From Nitrospiraceae bacterium (GTDB lineage Bacteria > Nitrospirota > Nitrospiria > Nitrospirales > UBA2166): a DNA stretch of 64,000 nucleotides. The notes beneath the pieces are model-generated. The model saw only the letters and a list, made by a program, of their open reading frames with translations. It ran no database searches and was not told the origin of the DNA. The first letter of the stretch is position 1. Each line of letters starts with the position of its first letter. The stretch lies in assembly GCA_002726235.1 (NCBI GenBank), contig PBSN01000008.1:606136-670135 (forward strand), written 5' to 3'. The translations under genes were made by a program, and so were the position numbers. Below, piece after piece: positions 28,384-37,574 of the stretch.

Positions 28384-28644
28384 ATGGGAATACGTTTAGT
28401 CATAATCCTCATCCTCCTAGTGGTCTTGTATTACCTAGGCAAGCAGGTATACCAATTGTTGCTTGGTTCAGGAAAACCAACCGACAAGCCGGGAGCGATC
28501 AGCGCAGGCGTCGATCTCACCCAAGACCCGGTCTGCCTAACCTATGTCTCGAAGGCACGCGCCATCAGCACCAAGCGCAATGGCGAAACTCACTACTTCT
28601 GCAGTGAACATTGTGCCGCTGAGTTCGAGAATCGCGCAGCCTAA
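28384..28644 (+). CDS. Membrane-anchored YHS-domain protein
   Basis: An 86-residue protein: one membrane helix near the N terminus (GIRLVIILILLVVLYYLGKQV) followed by a short YHS/TRASH-type metal-binding domain (DPVCLTYVSKARAI...HYFCSEHCAAEF). The conserved cysteines C-V, C-S and C-A are present; YHS domains of this kind bind copper or other soft metals. ATG 28384 is preferred over the upstream TTG because GAGGT precedes it. It is convergent with the glycosyltransferase gene, ending 7 bp away. Role in metal sensing or storage is inferred. Confidence 0.75.
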   Translation: MGIRLVIILILLVVLYYLGKQVYQLLLGSGKPTDKPGAISAGVDLTQDPVCLTYVSKARAISTKRNGETHYFCSEHCAAEFENRAA

Positions 28645-28651
28645 CCTCTAC

Positions 28652-30355
28652 CTACGTCCCACACGTCTTTTCAGACAACAACACATACCCCGCAACATCC
28701 TTCACTATCGGCAATTGCTGAACGTCAGTGGGTAGCTCTGACAATAATCGTTCCTGGGTAATCAGCGTAATCGCTCCCCCTTTGTTGATCAGTCGATCAA
28801 GCGGTTCACGATGGCCCTTGTGTGAAAAAATAATCTTGTGGCGTGCATAAAAAATGTAACTCGGTTTTGTGCGCCCATAGACAACCAGATCGTCATCAGC
28901 CCTAATGCAGTCTCCTGCAAGAGAAGCAAGCACATGTGGGGGTGAGAGAAAGTTTTTATCAAAAATCGGGAAGCCAACATGGATAATAAGTAATGAGGAT
29001 AGTCCAATTGTCACGGCCGCAAGTTGAATTGCCACCCGTACACGCTGTGCCGCTAGCCCATAGAACGCGGTCGCCACGGAGCCAATGAACAGGACCGTAC
29101 CAATGATGGAAATGCCAATCCCAGGATCAACGCTGTCGGCCATGGGAAACTCTTGCGCGATAAATTCAACGAGTTGGTTATACACAAATGGAAATGCCGC
29201 GAGACCTCCGCCTAACAGTGTTCCAAGCACTAAAATGATCCAAAAGGCGCTTGTACCTTTGGGCCGTGCCTCGCCACTCATAAATCGTGCAAGGGGAAAG
29301 GCGACTAAGATCGCCGCTGCCGGAAATAGCGGCGCAATGTAGTGCGGAAGCCTAGTTGCAGAAAACGTAAAGAAGAGAAACAGCACCATAAACCAGCAAG
29401 CGGCAAAGACAAGTAGAGATTGGCCTTGACCACCAGTCATACGATACACTTTAAAGTCTGATACCACGTCCCGAAAAGCTAACGGTAGAAAACCGCTCCA
29501 AGGAAAAAACCCCAGTAGCAGGACAGGGATATAAAACAATATTGTCCCACCATGTCCCCCAATAATGTTGGCGTACCGACCAAGAGTGTTCGCCTGCGCA
29601 GATTCCAAATATGTCACCCCATGGATCATCAGCATTGACCCATACCAAGGTAAGGTAAGGCAGAGAAACAACAACACCCCAACAAATGGGCGGGCTTCAC
29701 AAATCACTTTGCGAAAGTTTTGAGTTAAAAGAACAAATACCAACACCACCAGCAACGGAACAATCACTCCCACAGGCCCTTTAGTAAGCATCGCGCCAGC
29801 CATTGCTATATAGCAGACGAGATACCATCGTTTTTCTCTTCTTTCACCAGAAAACGCAATCCAAAAACTAAATAGTGTGAGGGTTGTAAAAAAGATGAGG
29901 ATCATATCGGTCAGGACCATTCTTCCGATCGCAAGCATCTCGAGGTTCAATAGGAGGCATAAGGTAGACCACCACGCAACGTTGACCGTCGCAACTCGGG
30001 TAAGAAATAGGTACTGCATGAGAATGAGAAGAGTCCCGAATACGGCAGAGGGAAAGCGCGCAGAAAATTCGTTGACGCCAAAGACGAGATAGGAAGCCCC
30101 GATAAGCCAGTAGGTGAAAACCGGCTTCGCAAAACGAGGTTCACCGTTGAGGGTTGGAGAGATCCAATCTCCGCGCTCGAGCATCTCACGAGGCGCGCCA
30201 GCGTTGCTCCCCTCATCGTTATCAGTCAGGTTAAGAGCGCCAAGTGCCGAGAAAAAGAGCACTCCACAGAGAAACAGAAGAATCCCATTATGTCGGATGT
30301 GAATCGGTATCACGGTAGCACAATCACTCGCATGAAAATAACACCAGGGTTGCAT
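28652..30355 (-). CDS. GT39-family (ArnT/PMT-like) membrane glycosyltransferase
   Basis: A 567-residue polytopic protein with about eleven membrane helices. The first periplasmic loop has the ArnT-type acidic motif D47-E48 in [32 protein letters not shown] and the conserved KPVFTYWL, which bind a polyprenyl-phosphate sugar donor. A C-terminal soluble-like region carries [15 protein letters not shown]. Members transfer sugars from undecaprenyl-phosphate to lipid A or other envelope acceptors; the acceptor here is unknown. No L-Ara4N genes are adjacent. Confidence 0.8.
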   Translation of the reverse strand: MQPWCYFHASDCATVIPIHIRHNGILLFLCGVLFFSALGALNLTDNDEGSNAGAPREMLERGDWISPTLNGEPRFAKPVFTYWLIGASYLVFGVNEFSARFPSAVFGTLLILMQYLFLTRVATVNVAWWSTLCLLLNLEMLAIGRMVLTDMILIFFTTLTLFSFWIAFSGERREKRWYLVCYIAMAGAMLTKGPVGVIVPLLVVLVFVLLTQNFRKVICEARPFVGVLLFLCLTLPWYGSMLMIHGVTYLESAQANTLGRYANIIGGHGGTILFYIPVLLLGFFPWSGFLPLAFRDVVSDFKVYRMTGGQGQSLLVFAACWFMVLFLFFTFSATRLPHYIAPLFPAAAILVAFPLARFMSGEARPKGTSAFWIILVLGTLLGGGLAAFPFVYNQLVEFIAQEFPMADSVDPGIGISIIGTVLFIGSVATAFYGLAAQRVRVAIQLAAVTIGLSSLLIIHVGFPIFDKNFLSPPHVLASLAGDCIRADDDLVVYGRTKPSYIFYARHKIIFSHKGHREPLDRLINKGGAITLITQERLLSELPTDVQQLPIVKDVAGYVLLSEKTCGT

Positions 30356-30420
30356 CGGGCCTTGAGATACGTATCATGATGCTAATACATGAAGAACTCA
30401 AGGAGGCTGAGGAAAGGATA

Positions 30421-31188
30421 ATGAAGAAGCTGGTATTGATCCGCCACGGAGAAAGCGTCTGGAACAAGGAAAATCGGTTTACCGGATGGGTCGATGTCGA
30501 ACTCTCTCCGAAGGGCCTTGAAGAAGCCAGCGAAGCAGGACGTACCTTGCGTAATAAAGGGTTCGAGTTTGATGTCGCCTATACCTCGCTATTAAAACGT
30601 GCCATCAAAACACTATGGCTGGTACTGGAAGAAATGGACCACATGTGGATTCCAGTACACCGGACCTGGCATCTTAATGAGCGACACTATGGCCTACTGC
30701 AAGGTTTGAACAAAATCGAAACGGTCGAAAAACACGGAGAAAAGCAAGTGCACGTCTGGCGACGCAGCTACGACATTCGCCCTCCAGCGCTCGGATCGAA
30801 TGACCCGAACTTTCCAGGGCATGATCCGCGTTACAAGGCCCTCGCGATCCAACAGATCCCAGCGACGGAATGCTTAAAAGATGTGGTGAATCGATTCTTG
30901 CCCTATTGGCAATCGACCATTGCTCCCGCGATCGAAAAGGGTGAACGGGTCCTCATCGCCGCGCATGGAAACAGCATACGCGCACTAGTTATGTATTTAG
31001 ACGAAATTTCAGAGGACAAAATCACGGACCTCAACATTCCAACGGGAATCCCGCTAGTGTACGAATTAGAAGATGGTCTTCGGCCCATCCGTCATTACTA
31101 CCTCGGCGACCCCGAAACTATTGAACGTGCAACGCAAGCCGTTGCCAATCAAACTACAAGAAAAAGCTCACCTTCACCCACGCCGTAA
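30421..31188 (+). CDS. gpmA: 2,3-bisphosphoglycerate-dependent phosphoglycerate mutase
   Basis: Interconverts 3- and 2-phosphoglycerate in glycolysis and gluconeogenesis. 255 residues with the phosphohistidine motif [23 protein letters not shown] near the N terminus, [23 protein letters not shown], and the second catalytic His in [17 protein letters not shown] 30421 is chosen because AAGGAGG and GGAAAGG lie just before it and the protein then begins at the usual [10 protein letters not shown]. The last 15 bp overlap the convergent alcohol dehydrogenase gene. Confidence 0.95.
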   Translation: MKKLVLIRHGESVWNKENRFTGWVDVELSPKGLEEASEAGRTLRNKGFEFDVAYTSLLKRAIKTLWLVLEEMDHMWIPVHRTWHLNERHYGLLQGLNKIETVEKHGEKQVHVWRRSYDIRPPALGSNDPNFPGHDPRYKALAIQQIPATECLKDVVNRFLPYWQSTIAPAIEKGERVLIAAHGNSIRALVMYLDEISEDKITDLNIPTGIPLVYELEDGLRPIRHYYLGDPETIERATQAVANQTTRKSSPSPTP

Positions 31189-32181
31189 ATCCAACACCCC
31201 CGCCCCTTGAATCTTTCCAGCCTTCATGGTCTGAAGCGCAAAGTTTGCTTCTTCAAGACTGAACAATTCCGTATGTGTCCTGATGGGTATCTCCGAAGCA
31301 ATCTGCAGTAAGTCCAACCCATCTTGCTTAGTATTAGCTGTGACACTGCGAATGACCCGCTCGCCAAAAAGCTCTTCATCATAGTTCAAAGATGGGATCG
31401 GACTCATATGGATACCTGCGATTGCCAATGTTCCACCTTTGCCTAACGCTCGCATTGCAAAAGGAACGAGTTCACCAGCTGGTGCAAACATGATGGCACA
31501 GTGTAACTTCTCTCGTGGGACCTCTGATGAACCACCAACCCAAGAGGCTCCAAGTTCAAGGGCCAACACCCTGTGGTGCTCACGCTGCGAGAAAACAGAA
31601 ACAGAGCACCCCCAATGTTTCGCCACCTGAATCGCGATATGTGCCGCAGCACCAAACCCGTAAAAACCCAAATGCTGGCCAGGCCGAATGCCACTAAGTC
31701 GTAATGCTCGATAGCCAATAATCCCGGCGCACAACAACGGTGCCGCTTCTTCATCATGAAACTCATAAGGCATCGTGTACACAAAAGATTCCGAAGCCAC
31801 GATATATTCTGCAAACCCTCCATCGACGTGATACCCTGTAAACGTGCTACGATCACACAGATTTTCACGAGCACTAATGCAGAAATTGCACTTCCCACAT
31901 GTTTTCTGCAACCAAGCCACCCCAACTCGATCCCCCTCGTTAAAATTTCTTACGTCTTCCCCTACTTTATCCACAACACCCACAATCTGATGGCCAGGGA
32001 TCACCGGCCGTTTTGCCTCAGGAAGTTCTCCTTCGACAACATGAAGATCTGTCCGGCACACTCCACACACATGCACCTTCACGCGAATCTGACCGATCAG
32101 TGGCTCCGGCAACAGCACATCCGTAAGAACCAAAGGGTTACTCCCAACTTCAGCCGACTGTTGTAGAACCATGGCTTTCAT
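31174..32181 (-). CDS. Zinc-dependent alcohol dehydrogenase (AdhA-like)
   Basis: Medium-chain dehydrogenase of 335 residues. Catalytic zinc ligands lie in [10 protein letters not shown] and GHQIVGVV; the structural zinc site is [15 protein letters not shown]; the NAD(P) fold is [18 protein letters not shown]. It fits the group of zinc-binding alcohol dehydrogenases of the AdhA/YjgB type that oxidise primary alcohols or reduce aldehydes. Met at 32181 is preferred over 32199 since it starts at the family's normal MKAMVLQ. The physiological substrate is unknown. Confidence 0.85.
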   Translation of the reverse strand: MKAMVLQQSAEVGSNPLVLTDVLLPEPLIGQIRVKVHVCGVCRTDLHVVEGELPEAKRPVIPGHQIVGVVDKVGEDVRNFNEGDRVGVAWLQKTCGKCNFCISARENLCDRSTFTGYHVDGGFAEYIVASESFVYTMPYEFHDEEAAPLLCAGIIGYRALRLSGIRPGQHLGFYGFGAAAHIAIQVAKHWGCSVSVFSQREHHRVLALELGASWVGGSSEVPREKLHCAIMFAPAGELVPFAMRALGKGGTLAIAGIHMSPIPSLNYDEELFGERVIRSVTANTKQDGLDLLQIASEIPIRTHTELFSLEEANFALQTMKAGKIQGAGVLDLRRG

Positions 32182-32362
32182 ACAAAAGCTGTGAAACAAT
32201 TATCGAAAAATAAGAGCAGTCGCGATAGAACTAGGAAAAATCATGGAACCAAGACGGCACCCCAGCAGTGGATGAAGATGATCAACCAGCAACGGCTCCA
32301 GTTGCATCCGGTAGCAGACGATCATAAAGAGCAAGATCCATTAGTATAACCGACCCCCATCA

Positions 32363-32386
32363 CACACACTGTCACACAAGTGTGTG
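32363..32386. promoter_or_regulatory. 8-bp inverted repeat in divergent intergenic region
   Basis: CACACACT (32363-32370) and AGTGTGTG (32379-32386) form perfect arms around GTCACACA, between the divergent alcohol dehydrogenase and flavodoxin genes. The rest of this gap of about 330 bp shows no other feature. It may be an operator; no known box was recognised. Confidence 0.3.
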
Positions 32387-32508
32387 CATTGAATCAAGAA
32401 ACGCGCAGAAAGGCGTAGAACATCATTACCAACCCATACTCATTGGACATCCGACCAAGGCTTCGCTAGCATTTGGCGCAGGAAAAATCGCAAATATTGG
32501 GTGATTAT

Positions 32509-33159
32509 ATGACAACAATTTTCCCCTCTTCTTTCGGATTGTTTGTAAGCGCCATGGTTTTCCTCACCTCCAGCCCGTGCTTTGGAGACACTAACGTAGT
32601 CCCTGAAGAGCTACCAACAGTCAACGTCAAGATCCTCATTACGTACCACTCTCTGACTGATAATACGGCAAAAATGGCGCAAGGCGTTGCCGAAGGGGCA
32701 CGTTCTATGGAAGAAGTAGTCGTGGTCGTAAAACCAGTCTCTGCGGTCACCGCCAACGATCTTTTCTCTTCAGATGCGATTATCGTCGGCTCACCAGTGT
32801 ACTGGTCAAACATGGCCGGAGAGGTCAAGACATTCTTTGATAATTGGCAATTCAAGTTCGGTGTTTATCCAGAATTCAAAATGCGAGACAAGGTGGGTGC
32901 GGCCTTTAGTACCGGCGGTGGACGCTCCAACGGCAAGGAACTGACCATGCTGACGATTTTGTCTGCGATGCTGGGAAATCAAATGATCGTCGTGAGCGGA
33001 GGAGGAGCCTTTGGTGCTAGCGCAACAACCGAAGGGGAAAGTCCTGGCATCGACGCGTACGAATATAATGAGGCTCAAACACTGGGGCGACGAGTCGCCG
33101 AAGTCGCATCTCTCGTGAAAGGTGGCCAATTACGCCAAACACGGAAGACAAGCCCATAG
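32509..33159 (+). CDS. Exported flavodoxin-fold (WrbA-like) protein
   Basis: About 216 residues. An N-terminal hydrophobic segment (FPSSFGLFVSAMVFLTSSPCFG) looks like a signal peptide, and the rest is a WrbA/flavodoxin domain: FMN phosphate loop TYHSLTDNTAKMA, SPVYWSNMAGEVKTFFDNW and AFSTGGGRSNGKELTMLTI. Flavodoxin-like quinone reductases are normally cytosolic, so export is unusual. The redox partner, if any, would be periplasmic. ATG 32509 starts the signal directly. Whether FMN loads before export (Tat needs a twin-arginine, which is not seen) is open. Confidence 0.65.
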   Translation: MTTIFPSSFGLFVSAMVFLTSSPCFGDTNVVPEELPTVNVKILITYHSLTDNTAKMAQGVAEGARSMEEVVVVVKPVSAVTANDLFSSDAIIVGSPVYWSNMAGEVKTFFDNWQFKFGVYPEFKMRDKVGAAFSTGGGRSNGKELTMLTILSAMLGNQMIVVSGGGAFGASATTEGESPGIDAYEYNEAQTLGRRVAEVASLVKGGQLRQTRKTSP

Positions 33160-33363
33160 ATTCAACACCCCTTATCACTGAGAGGTATTGTCCAGCGTCT
33201 TCTCGTGAATTATCATCTTTCATGCGGCTGACCACAGAGCTTCCAAATAATTCATCCCCCTTAGGAAGGCTGACGATTTCATGACAGACTCGCGAATCGC
33301 CATAGCAACAGTGGATACAATCTCGATTGCAAGCCACTCAAACCATGGCGACACTACTGTCCT

Positions 33364-35097
33364 ATGAAATTTCTAACCCTCATTCAATATTTTGAACGGC
33401 TTGAAGCGACGACCAAGCGTCTTGATATGTTTGAAATTCTTGCCGAGCTTTTTCGTCTCTCCAACGCCAACGAAATCGACAAGATTATTTACCTCGTTCA
33501 AGAACAATTACTCCCTTCGTTCTATACCTTGGAAATGGGCATGTCTGAAAAGTTACTCATCCGAGCAATTACTGATGCATCGGGCAAGGACCTCACTGAG
33601 ATCCAGCAACATTTTCGATCCAGTGGAGACTTAGGGATAACAACGGAGCATTTTTTGAGCGGTCAGCATGGCACCAACCTCGACGTACACACCGTGTATT
33701 CACAACTCTGCGACCTCGCAGAGCTGGCAGGAAAGGGAAGTGTTGAACAAAAGGTTGAAGCGCTCACAGCACTCCTGCATTCCGCAACACCAACCGAAGC
33801 CAAGTACATTAGCCGTTTTGTAGTCGGTCGAATGCGCTTAGGCACAGGAAATGCCACAATACTTGAAGCCTTAAGCCTCGCCAAGACCGGCGAGCGGAAA
33901 CCCAAGACAATCCTCGAACGCGGATTCAATCTCTGTTCGGATCTCGGAATGGTAGGCCGTATTTTGTTTACCGATGGCATTTCTGGAATCGAGAAAATCA
34001 GCCCGACGGTGGGATCCCCTATCCGCATGGCCTTATGCGAGCGTGTTGCAACCCCCGAGGACGTGATTAAGAAAATCGGTCGCTGTTCCGTCGAACCAAA
34101 ATTGGACGGGTTTCGTTGCCAAATTCATAAATCCAAAGAAGAGGTTGAAATTTTCTCACGCAACCTCGAACGCACGACGCCAATGTTCCCTGAACTGGTT
34201 CAGGCCACAAAGACGGCAATCAACGCCGAGAGTATCATCTTCGAAGGTGAGGCCCTCAGCTATGACGATCTGACGGGCGAACTTCAGCCATTCCAAGTCA
34301 CCATACAGCGGAAACGAAAACACGGCATCGTGCAAGCTGCGACGGATATTCCGCTGAAACTCTTTGCGTTTGATCTTCTCTACGTCAACGGCGAGGACTG
34401 GACGAATCGGGCATATTCTGATCGACGCAAGCTATTAAGTTCGTTGATTACAAACAACCCGGTCATCGAACTCGGGCATGCCGATGAGACAGATGATCCT
34501 GCCGAGTTTTCCCGGATATTCCAGACTGCTATCGATAAAGGCGCAGAGGGCGTAGTAGCCAAACGCCTTGACGGCCCATACAAAGCTGGTGCACGAGATT
34601 TCAACTGGATCAAACTTAAACGTAGCTACAAAGGAACGCTGGCCGATACGGTAGACGTATGTCTAGTCGGCTATTTCAGTGGAAAAGGCACACGTGCTGA
34701 ATTCGGTATCGGAGCGGTACTTGCAACTGTCTACGATCCCAATACTGATACGTTTAAAACAGTCTCTCGAATCGGCTCAGGATTCTCCCAAGAGGACTGG
34801 GGCCGACTGCGCAAAGTTCTTGACTCCCATGCCTCAGAATCAATGCCACCACGTGTAGTCTCAACACTCACCCCTAACGTGTGGGTTCATCCCCACACCG
34901 TGATCACAGTAATGGCTGATGAAATCACCCGCTCAGCAATGCATACCTGTGGAAAAGATGAAAATGGCATTGGATATGCACTGCGGTTTCCTCGCGCACA
35001 AGGGTTTATTCGCAGTGACAAGAATCCTGAAGACGCAACAACCGTTTCCGAAATCATCACCATGTCGGAAAGCCAAAAACTCATAAAGCTGGCATGA
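33364..35097 (+). CDS. ATP-dependent DNA ligase (archaeal/LigI type)
   Basis: Full-length 577-residue ligase. It has an N-terminal DNA-binding domain (about 1-215), the nucleotidyltransferase domain with adenylated lysine K246 in EPKLDGFRCQIH, SRNLERTTPMFPEL, FEGEALSYD, LFAFDLLYVNG, EGVVAKRLDGPYKAGARDFNWIKLK (motifs IV-V), and an OB-fold to the end. This three-domain layout is that of archaeal and eukaryotic LigI ligases rather than bacterial NAD-dependent LigA or small LigC/LigB. It stands near mutY and xth. It is probably a second, repair-type ligase besides LigA, which is not in this window. Confidence 0.88.
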   Translation: MKFLTLIQYFERLEATTKRLDMFEILAELFRLSNANEIDKIIYLVQEQLLPSFYTLEMGMSEKLLIRAITDASGKDLTEIQQHFRSSGDLGITTEHFLSGQHGTNLDVHTVYSQLCDLAELAGKGSVEQKVEALTALLHSATPTEAKYISRFVVGRMRLGTGNATILEALSLAKTGERKPKTILERGFNLCSDLGMVGRILFTDGISGIEKISPTVGSPIRMALCERVATPEDVIKKIGRCSVEPKLDGFRCQIHKSKEEVEIFSRNLERTTPMFPELVQATKTAINAESIIFEGEALSYDDLTGELQPFQVTIQRKRKHGIVQAATDIPLKLFAFDLLYVNGEDWTNRAYSDRRKLLSSLITNNPVIELGHADETDDPAEFSRIFQTAIDKGAEGVVAKRLDGPYKAGARDFNWIKLKRSYKGTLADTVDVCLVGYFSGKGTRAEFGIGAVLATVYDPNTDTFKTVSRIGSGFSQEDWGRLRKVLDSHASESMPPRVVSTLTPNVWVHPHTVITVMADEITRSAMHTCGKDENGIGYALRFPRAQGFIRSDKNPEDATTVSEIITMSESQKLIKLA

Positions 35098-35135
35098 GAT
35101 CTTGAGGCTGTTCGCAAATATACCTACCCAAAGAC

Positions 35136-35166
35136 TTGACTGCGGGTTAAAGGAAAAGGGTATTAT
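35136..35166 (+). promoter_or_regulatory. Predicted promoter upstream of smbP
   Basis: TTGACT at 35136-35141 and TATTAT at 35161-35166 with 19-bp spacing resemble sigma70 -35/-10 boxes, about 90 bp before the SmbP start. The spacing is longer than the optimum. Confidence 0.4.
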
Positions 35167-35252
35167 TTAAAATATCACGCCATAGGAGAAATACATCACC
35201 ACCGTTAACAGAGGCTCAGTGTCATTTTTCCGAACAATTTAAGGAGGATACA

Positions 35253-35678
35253 ATGCGAAAATACACGAATATTCTCGTCACAATCCTTGTTCTTGGATGT
35301 ATTGCGTTCACCGCAGGAGGCGCAATCGCAGACAGCGACCATGGCCATGGCCATGGCCCCGATGAGGCAATGGGCCACCTAAACGCGGCGATTTCTCACG
35401 CAAAGGGTGCGGTCATGCATGGTGGAGAGGGACATGCGGGAGAAGTATCGAAGCATGCTGCAGAATCCATTGCACACGCGAAAGGAGCTATTCACAGCAT
35501 GCCTTCTAAAAATCCCCATGGGGCAGAAGCTATATCACACATCAAGGAAGCTGTAACGCACCTGCAGGCTGCGGTAAAACACGGGGACCAAGGACATGCT
35601 GACCAAGCCACGAGTCACGCGAACGAAGGTGTCAACCATCTTGGTGGCGCGGCAATGCACGCAAAAGAAGTACACTAA
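35253..35678 (+). CDS. smbP: SmbP-like small metal-binding protein
   Basis: A 141-residue exported protein. Signal peptide is about residues 1-26 (MRKYTNILVTILVLGCIAFT onwards), followed by an all-alpha histidine-rich region with repeated H-A motifs (SHAKGAVMHGGEGH, SKHAAESIAHAKGAIH, HLQAAVKHGDQGH). This matches SmbP of Nitrosomonas europaea, a periplasmic four-helix protein that binds copper and other metals. A strong AAGGAGG precedes the ATG. It is convergent with a second His-rich exported protein, suggesting a metal-handling locus. Confidence 0.85.
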   Translation: MRKYTNILVTILVLGCIAFTAGGAIADSDHGHGHGPDEAMGHLNAAISHAKGAVMHGGEGHAGEVSKHAAESIAHAKGAIHSMPSKNPHGAEAISHIKEAVTHLQAAVKHGDQGHADQATSHANEGVNHLGGAAMHAKEVH

Positions 35679-35796
35679 CAAGATGTTGAAACAGTCCTCC
35701 AGCAGCGTTCTCGACCCTTTGTCGTCTTCCCGTGGACACTCCGAACTTCACAGTCCATTCGGCCCTGCTGAACAGATGATTTTTAATATCCTGCAG
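35675..35796. repeat. Interspersed repeat, copy C, in the smbP 3' region
   Basis: About 122 bp between AGATGTTGAAACAGTCC (35681-35697) and GGCCCTGCTGAACAG...TATCCTGCAG (35761-35796). Read in reverse it follows copy B at 20483: CTGCAGGATATT, then a G-rich core, then GAACGCTGCTGG and TTTCAACATC at the end. The left end overlaps the smbP stop codon. No ORF inside. Confidence 0.6.
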
Positions 35797-35813
35797 ATTG
35801 TGTGAATACCTCG

Positions 35814-35846
35814 CGGGGTGACGTGAAATCGTCACCCCGTTATTTT
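35814..35846 (+). terminator. Rho-independent terminator after smbP
   Basis: A perfect 10-bp stem CGGGGTGACG/CGTCACCCCG with loop TGAAAT is followed by TTATTTT. It reads as a terminator for plus-strand smbP transcription. The opposite direction has no T tract. Confidence 0.8.
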
Positions 35847-35850
35847 ACAC

Positions 35851-36561
35851 TCAGTGCCCCATACCATGCCCACTGCTGCCGTGATGGCCTTTCTTGCCAT
35901 GATGGCCCTTGCCCAAACCGGCATGACCATGACCCATCATGTGACCATGTACCATCGTTGAAAACTGTTCCTGCTGTTCAGTCGTCAGCTCCTTCTTCAC
36001 GTTCAAAAAGGCATCAATCCTGGCCATCATCAGCTCACCTTTCAAATGTCCAATTGATTCGACAATTGCTTGGAGCTGCCCTCGATCGGGATTAGGCGAA
36101 TCGATGAGGAGACCAAGGTCAATTTCTGCAATCCGAACATTTGCTTTCTTTTGAATAACCGCTTTCTTGTAATCGGCTTCAACCGGTCGGAGCGCGGCGA
36201 CTTGTGATTTCGTAAGGTGCAACTTTTTCTTCAGCATCTGCAAAGAAAATGCATGGTGATGCGTGTCACCATGCATACCCTCATGCCCATATTTTTTGCC
36301 ATGCCCATATTTTTTGCCATGCCCGTCTTTTTTGCCATGCCCATATTTTTTGCCATGCCCGTCTTTCTTCCCGTGCCCGCGAATCTCTCCATGATGTCCC
36401 TTCTTCCCATGGTAGTCGCCGTCGTAGGCCTCTCCATATTCCATATCCATAGAAAAATGTTTCCCATGCTTCCCTTCATCAGCAACGGCGCCATTGGCAA
36501 AGAGAAGAAGCAGGACAGCACAAAACCCGACAATTCCACGATGTGTGTGTGTATGATTCAT
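35851..36561 (-). CDS. His-rich periplasmic Spy/ZraP-like protein
   Basis: 236 residues: signal peptide with a His-rich front (MNHTHTHRGIVGFCAVLLLLFANGAVADEG), then a linker of tandem GHGKKY/GHGKKD units (about residues 63-92), then a helical domain with LHLTKSQVAALRPVEADYKKA, FLNVKKELTTEQQEQFSTM, the LTxxQ-type motifs of Spy/CpxP/ZraP chaperones, and a His/Gly tail ending HHGSSGHGMGH. Met 36561 is chosen since AAGGAGG lies 7 bp upstream. Likely a periplasmic metal-responsive chaperone or metal buffer; the His repeats suggest Ni, Cu or Zn binding. Confidence 0.75.
   Translation of the reverse strand: MNHTHTHRGIVGFCAVLLLLFANGAVADEGKHGKHFSMDMEYGEAYDGDYHGKKGHHGEIRGHGKKDGHGKKYGHGKKDGHGKKYGHGKKYGHEGMHGDTHHHAFSLQMLKKKLHLTKSQVAALRPVEADYKKAVIQKKANVRIAEIDLGLLIDSPNPDRGQLQAIVESIGHLKGELMMARIDAFLNVKKELTTEQQEQFSTMVHGHMMGHGHAGLGKGHHGKKGHHGSSGHGMGH
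36286..36375 (-). repeat. 18-bp tandem repeats encoding GHGKK(Y/D)
   Basis: Five 18-bp units start at 36286, 36304, 36322, 36340 and 36358, with alternating CCCATATTTTTTGCCATG and CCCGTCTTTTTTGCCATG forms on the plus strand. They encode GHGKKY and GHGKKD in the His-rich protein. Near identity suggests slippage-prone expansion. Confidence 0.9.
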
Positions 36562-36664
36562 CTTCGATCCTCCTTGTGATGCAAACAATATCGTTGAGAT
36601 TGCCCTTTTACAAACCAGCTTCATGTGGAGAGGCATGATCTCACAAACCACCGCATGCTTGTTA

Positions 36665-37321
36665 TTAAATTTTTCGATACGCCTTACAAAACTCCTGCAT
36701 CGGACATTGGAGACATACCGGGACTTTCGCCGAACAGATGCATGCCCCGAAATCCATCAATGCTTGGTTAAAGTCGTAGGTACGGCCACGCGGAAGGAGC
36801 CCATCGGACAATGCCCACATCATCGCATCCGAAGGCTTCGTACGTGGTTTGCCGAGAAACACACGAAGCACCACCCGGCGCACGTTGGTATCTAAGATAG
36901 GCACATCCTGTTTAAAGGCAAACGAGCGAATTGCACCTGACGTATATCGCCCGATTCCCTTGAACGACTGAAGTTCTTCGTCGCTGTGTGGAAGCTGGCC
37001 ATCGTAATGTGCGACGGTTTCCCGAGCGATGGTATGGAGCTGTATCGGCCTGATGTTATAGCCCAACGGATACCATATTTTCTTAACATCCTGCACGCGG
37101 GCTTTTGCAAGCGCCTGCAGCGTGGGGTACTTGGAGAGAAATTCATGGTATTTCGGCACCACCCGATCAACCTGCGTTTGTTGCAGCATAACCTCAGAGA
37201 CCAGAATCGAATACGGATCTGAAGTTTCGCGCCAAGGTAATTCGCGCGCATTCTTTCGATACCAGCGCAATAATTTCTGCTGAAATCTGCTTTTCAGATG
37301 TCTGGGAATAGCACGCAACAC
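36665..37321 (-). CDS. mutY: Minimal MutY-family adenine DNA glycosylase
   Basis: HhH-GPD glycosylase of 218 residues: catalytic Glu43 in VSEVMLQQTQV, the HhH hairpin and LQSFKGIGRYTSGAI, catalytic Asp144 in PILDTNV, and an iron-sulfur loop C196-X6-C203-X2-C206-X5-C212 at the end. The C-terminal NUDIX-like domain, which lets MutY sense 8-oxoG, is absent; the protein ends right after the cluster. This is the size of archaeal MutY-like and Mig-type mismatch glycosylases, so substrate range may differ. GTG start. It is convergent-opposed to nothing close; lipB is divergent 250 bp away. Confidence 0.82.
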   Translation of the reverse strand: MLRAIPRHLKSRFQQKLLRWYRKNARELPWRETSDPYSILVSEVMLQQTQVDRVVPKYHEFLSKYPTLQALAKARVQDVKKIWYPLGYNIRPIQLHTIARETVAHYDGQLPHSDEELQSFKGIGRYTSGAIRSFAFKQDVPILDTNVRRVVLRVFLGKPRTKPSDAMMWALSDGLLPRGRTYDFNQALMDFGACICSAKVPVCLQCPMQEFCKAYRKI

Positions 37322-37574
37322 AACTTACGATTCTAACAGGATAGTAAAAATGGCCGCCAGCCCTGTTTTCACAACACGCAAAAATCACTTTCTCCCACTT
37401 TACGGAAGATCAATGCACGGCAACCACAGCACAATGACAAAATATATGTAACCATCCCTATGGCATCACAAATCACGTTGAACGTTAGCTCAAATGCTCA
37501 ACAATGGGGCCTATGTTTTTGGACACGATGAAAAACTTGTGGTAGCTTCACCTAGAACCATCCGTGGAGGCACA

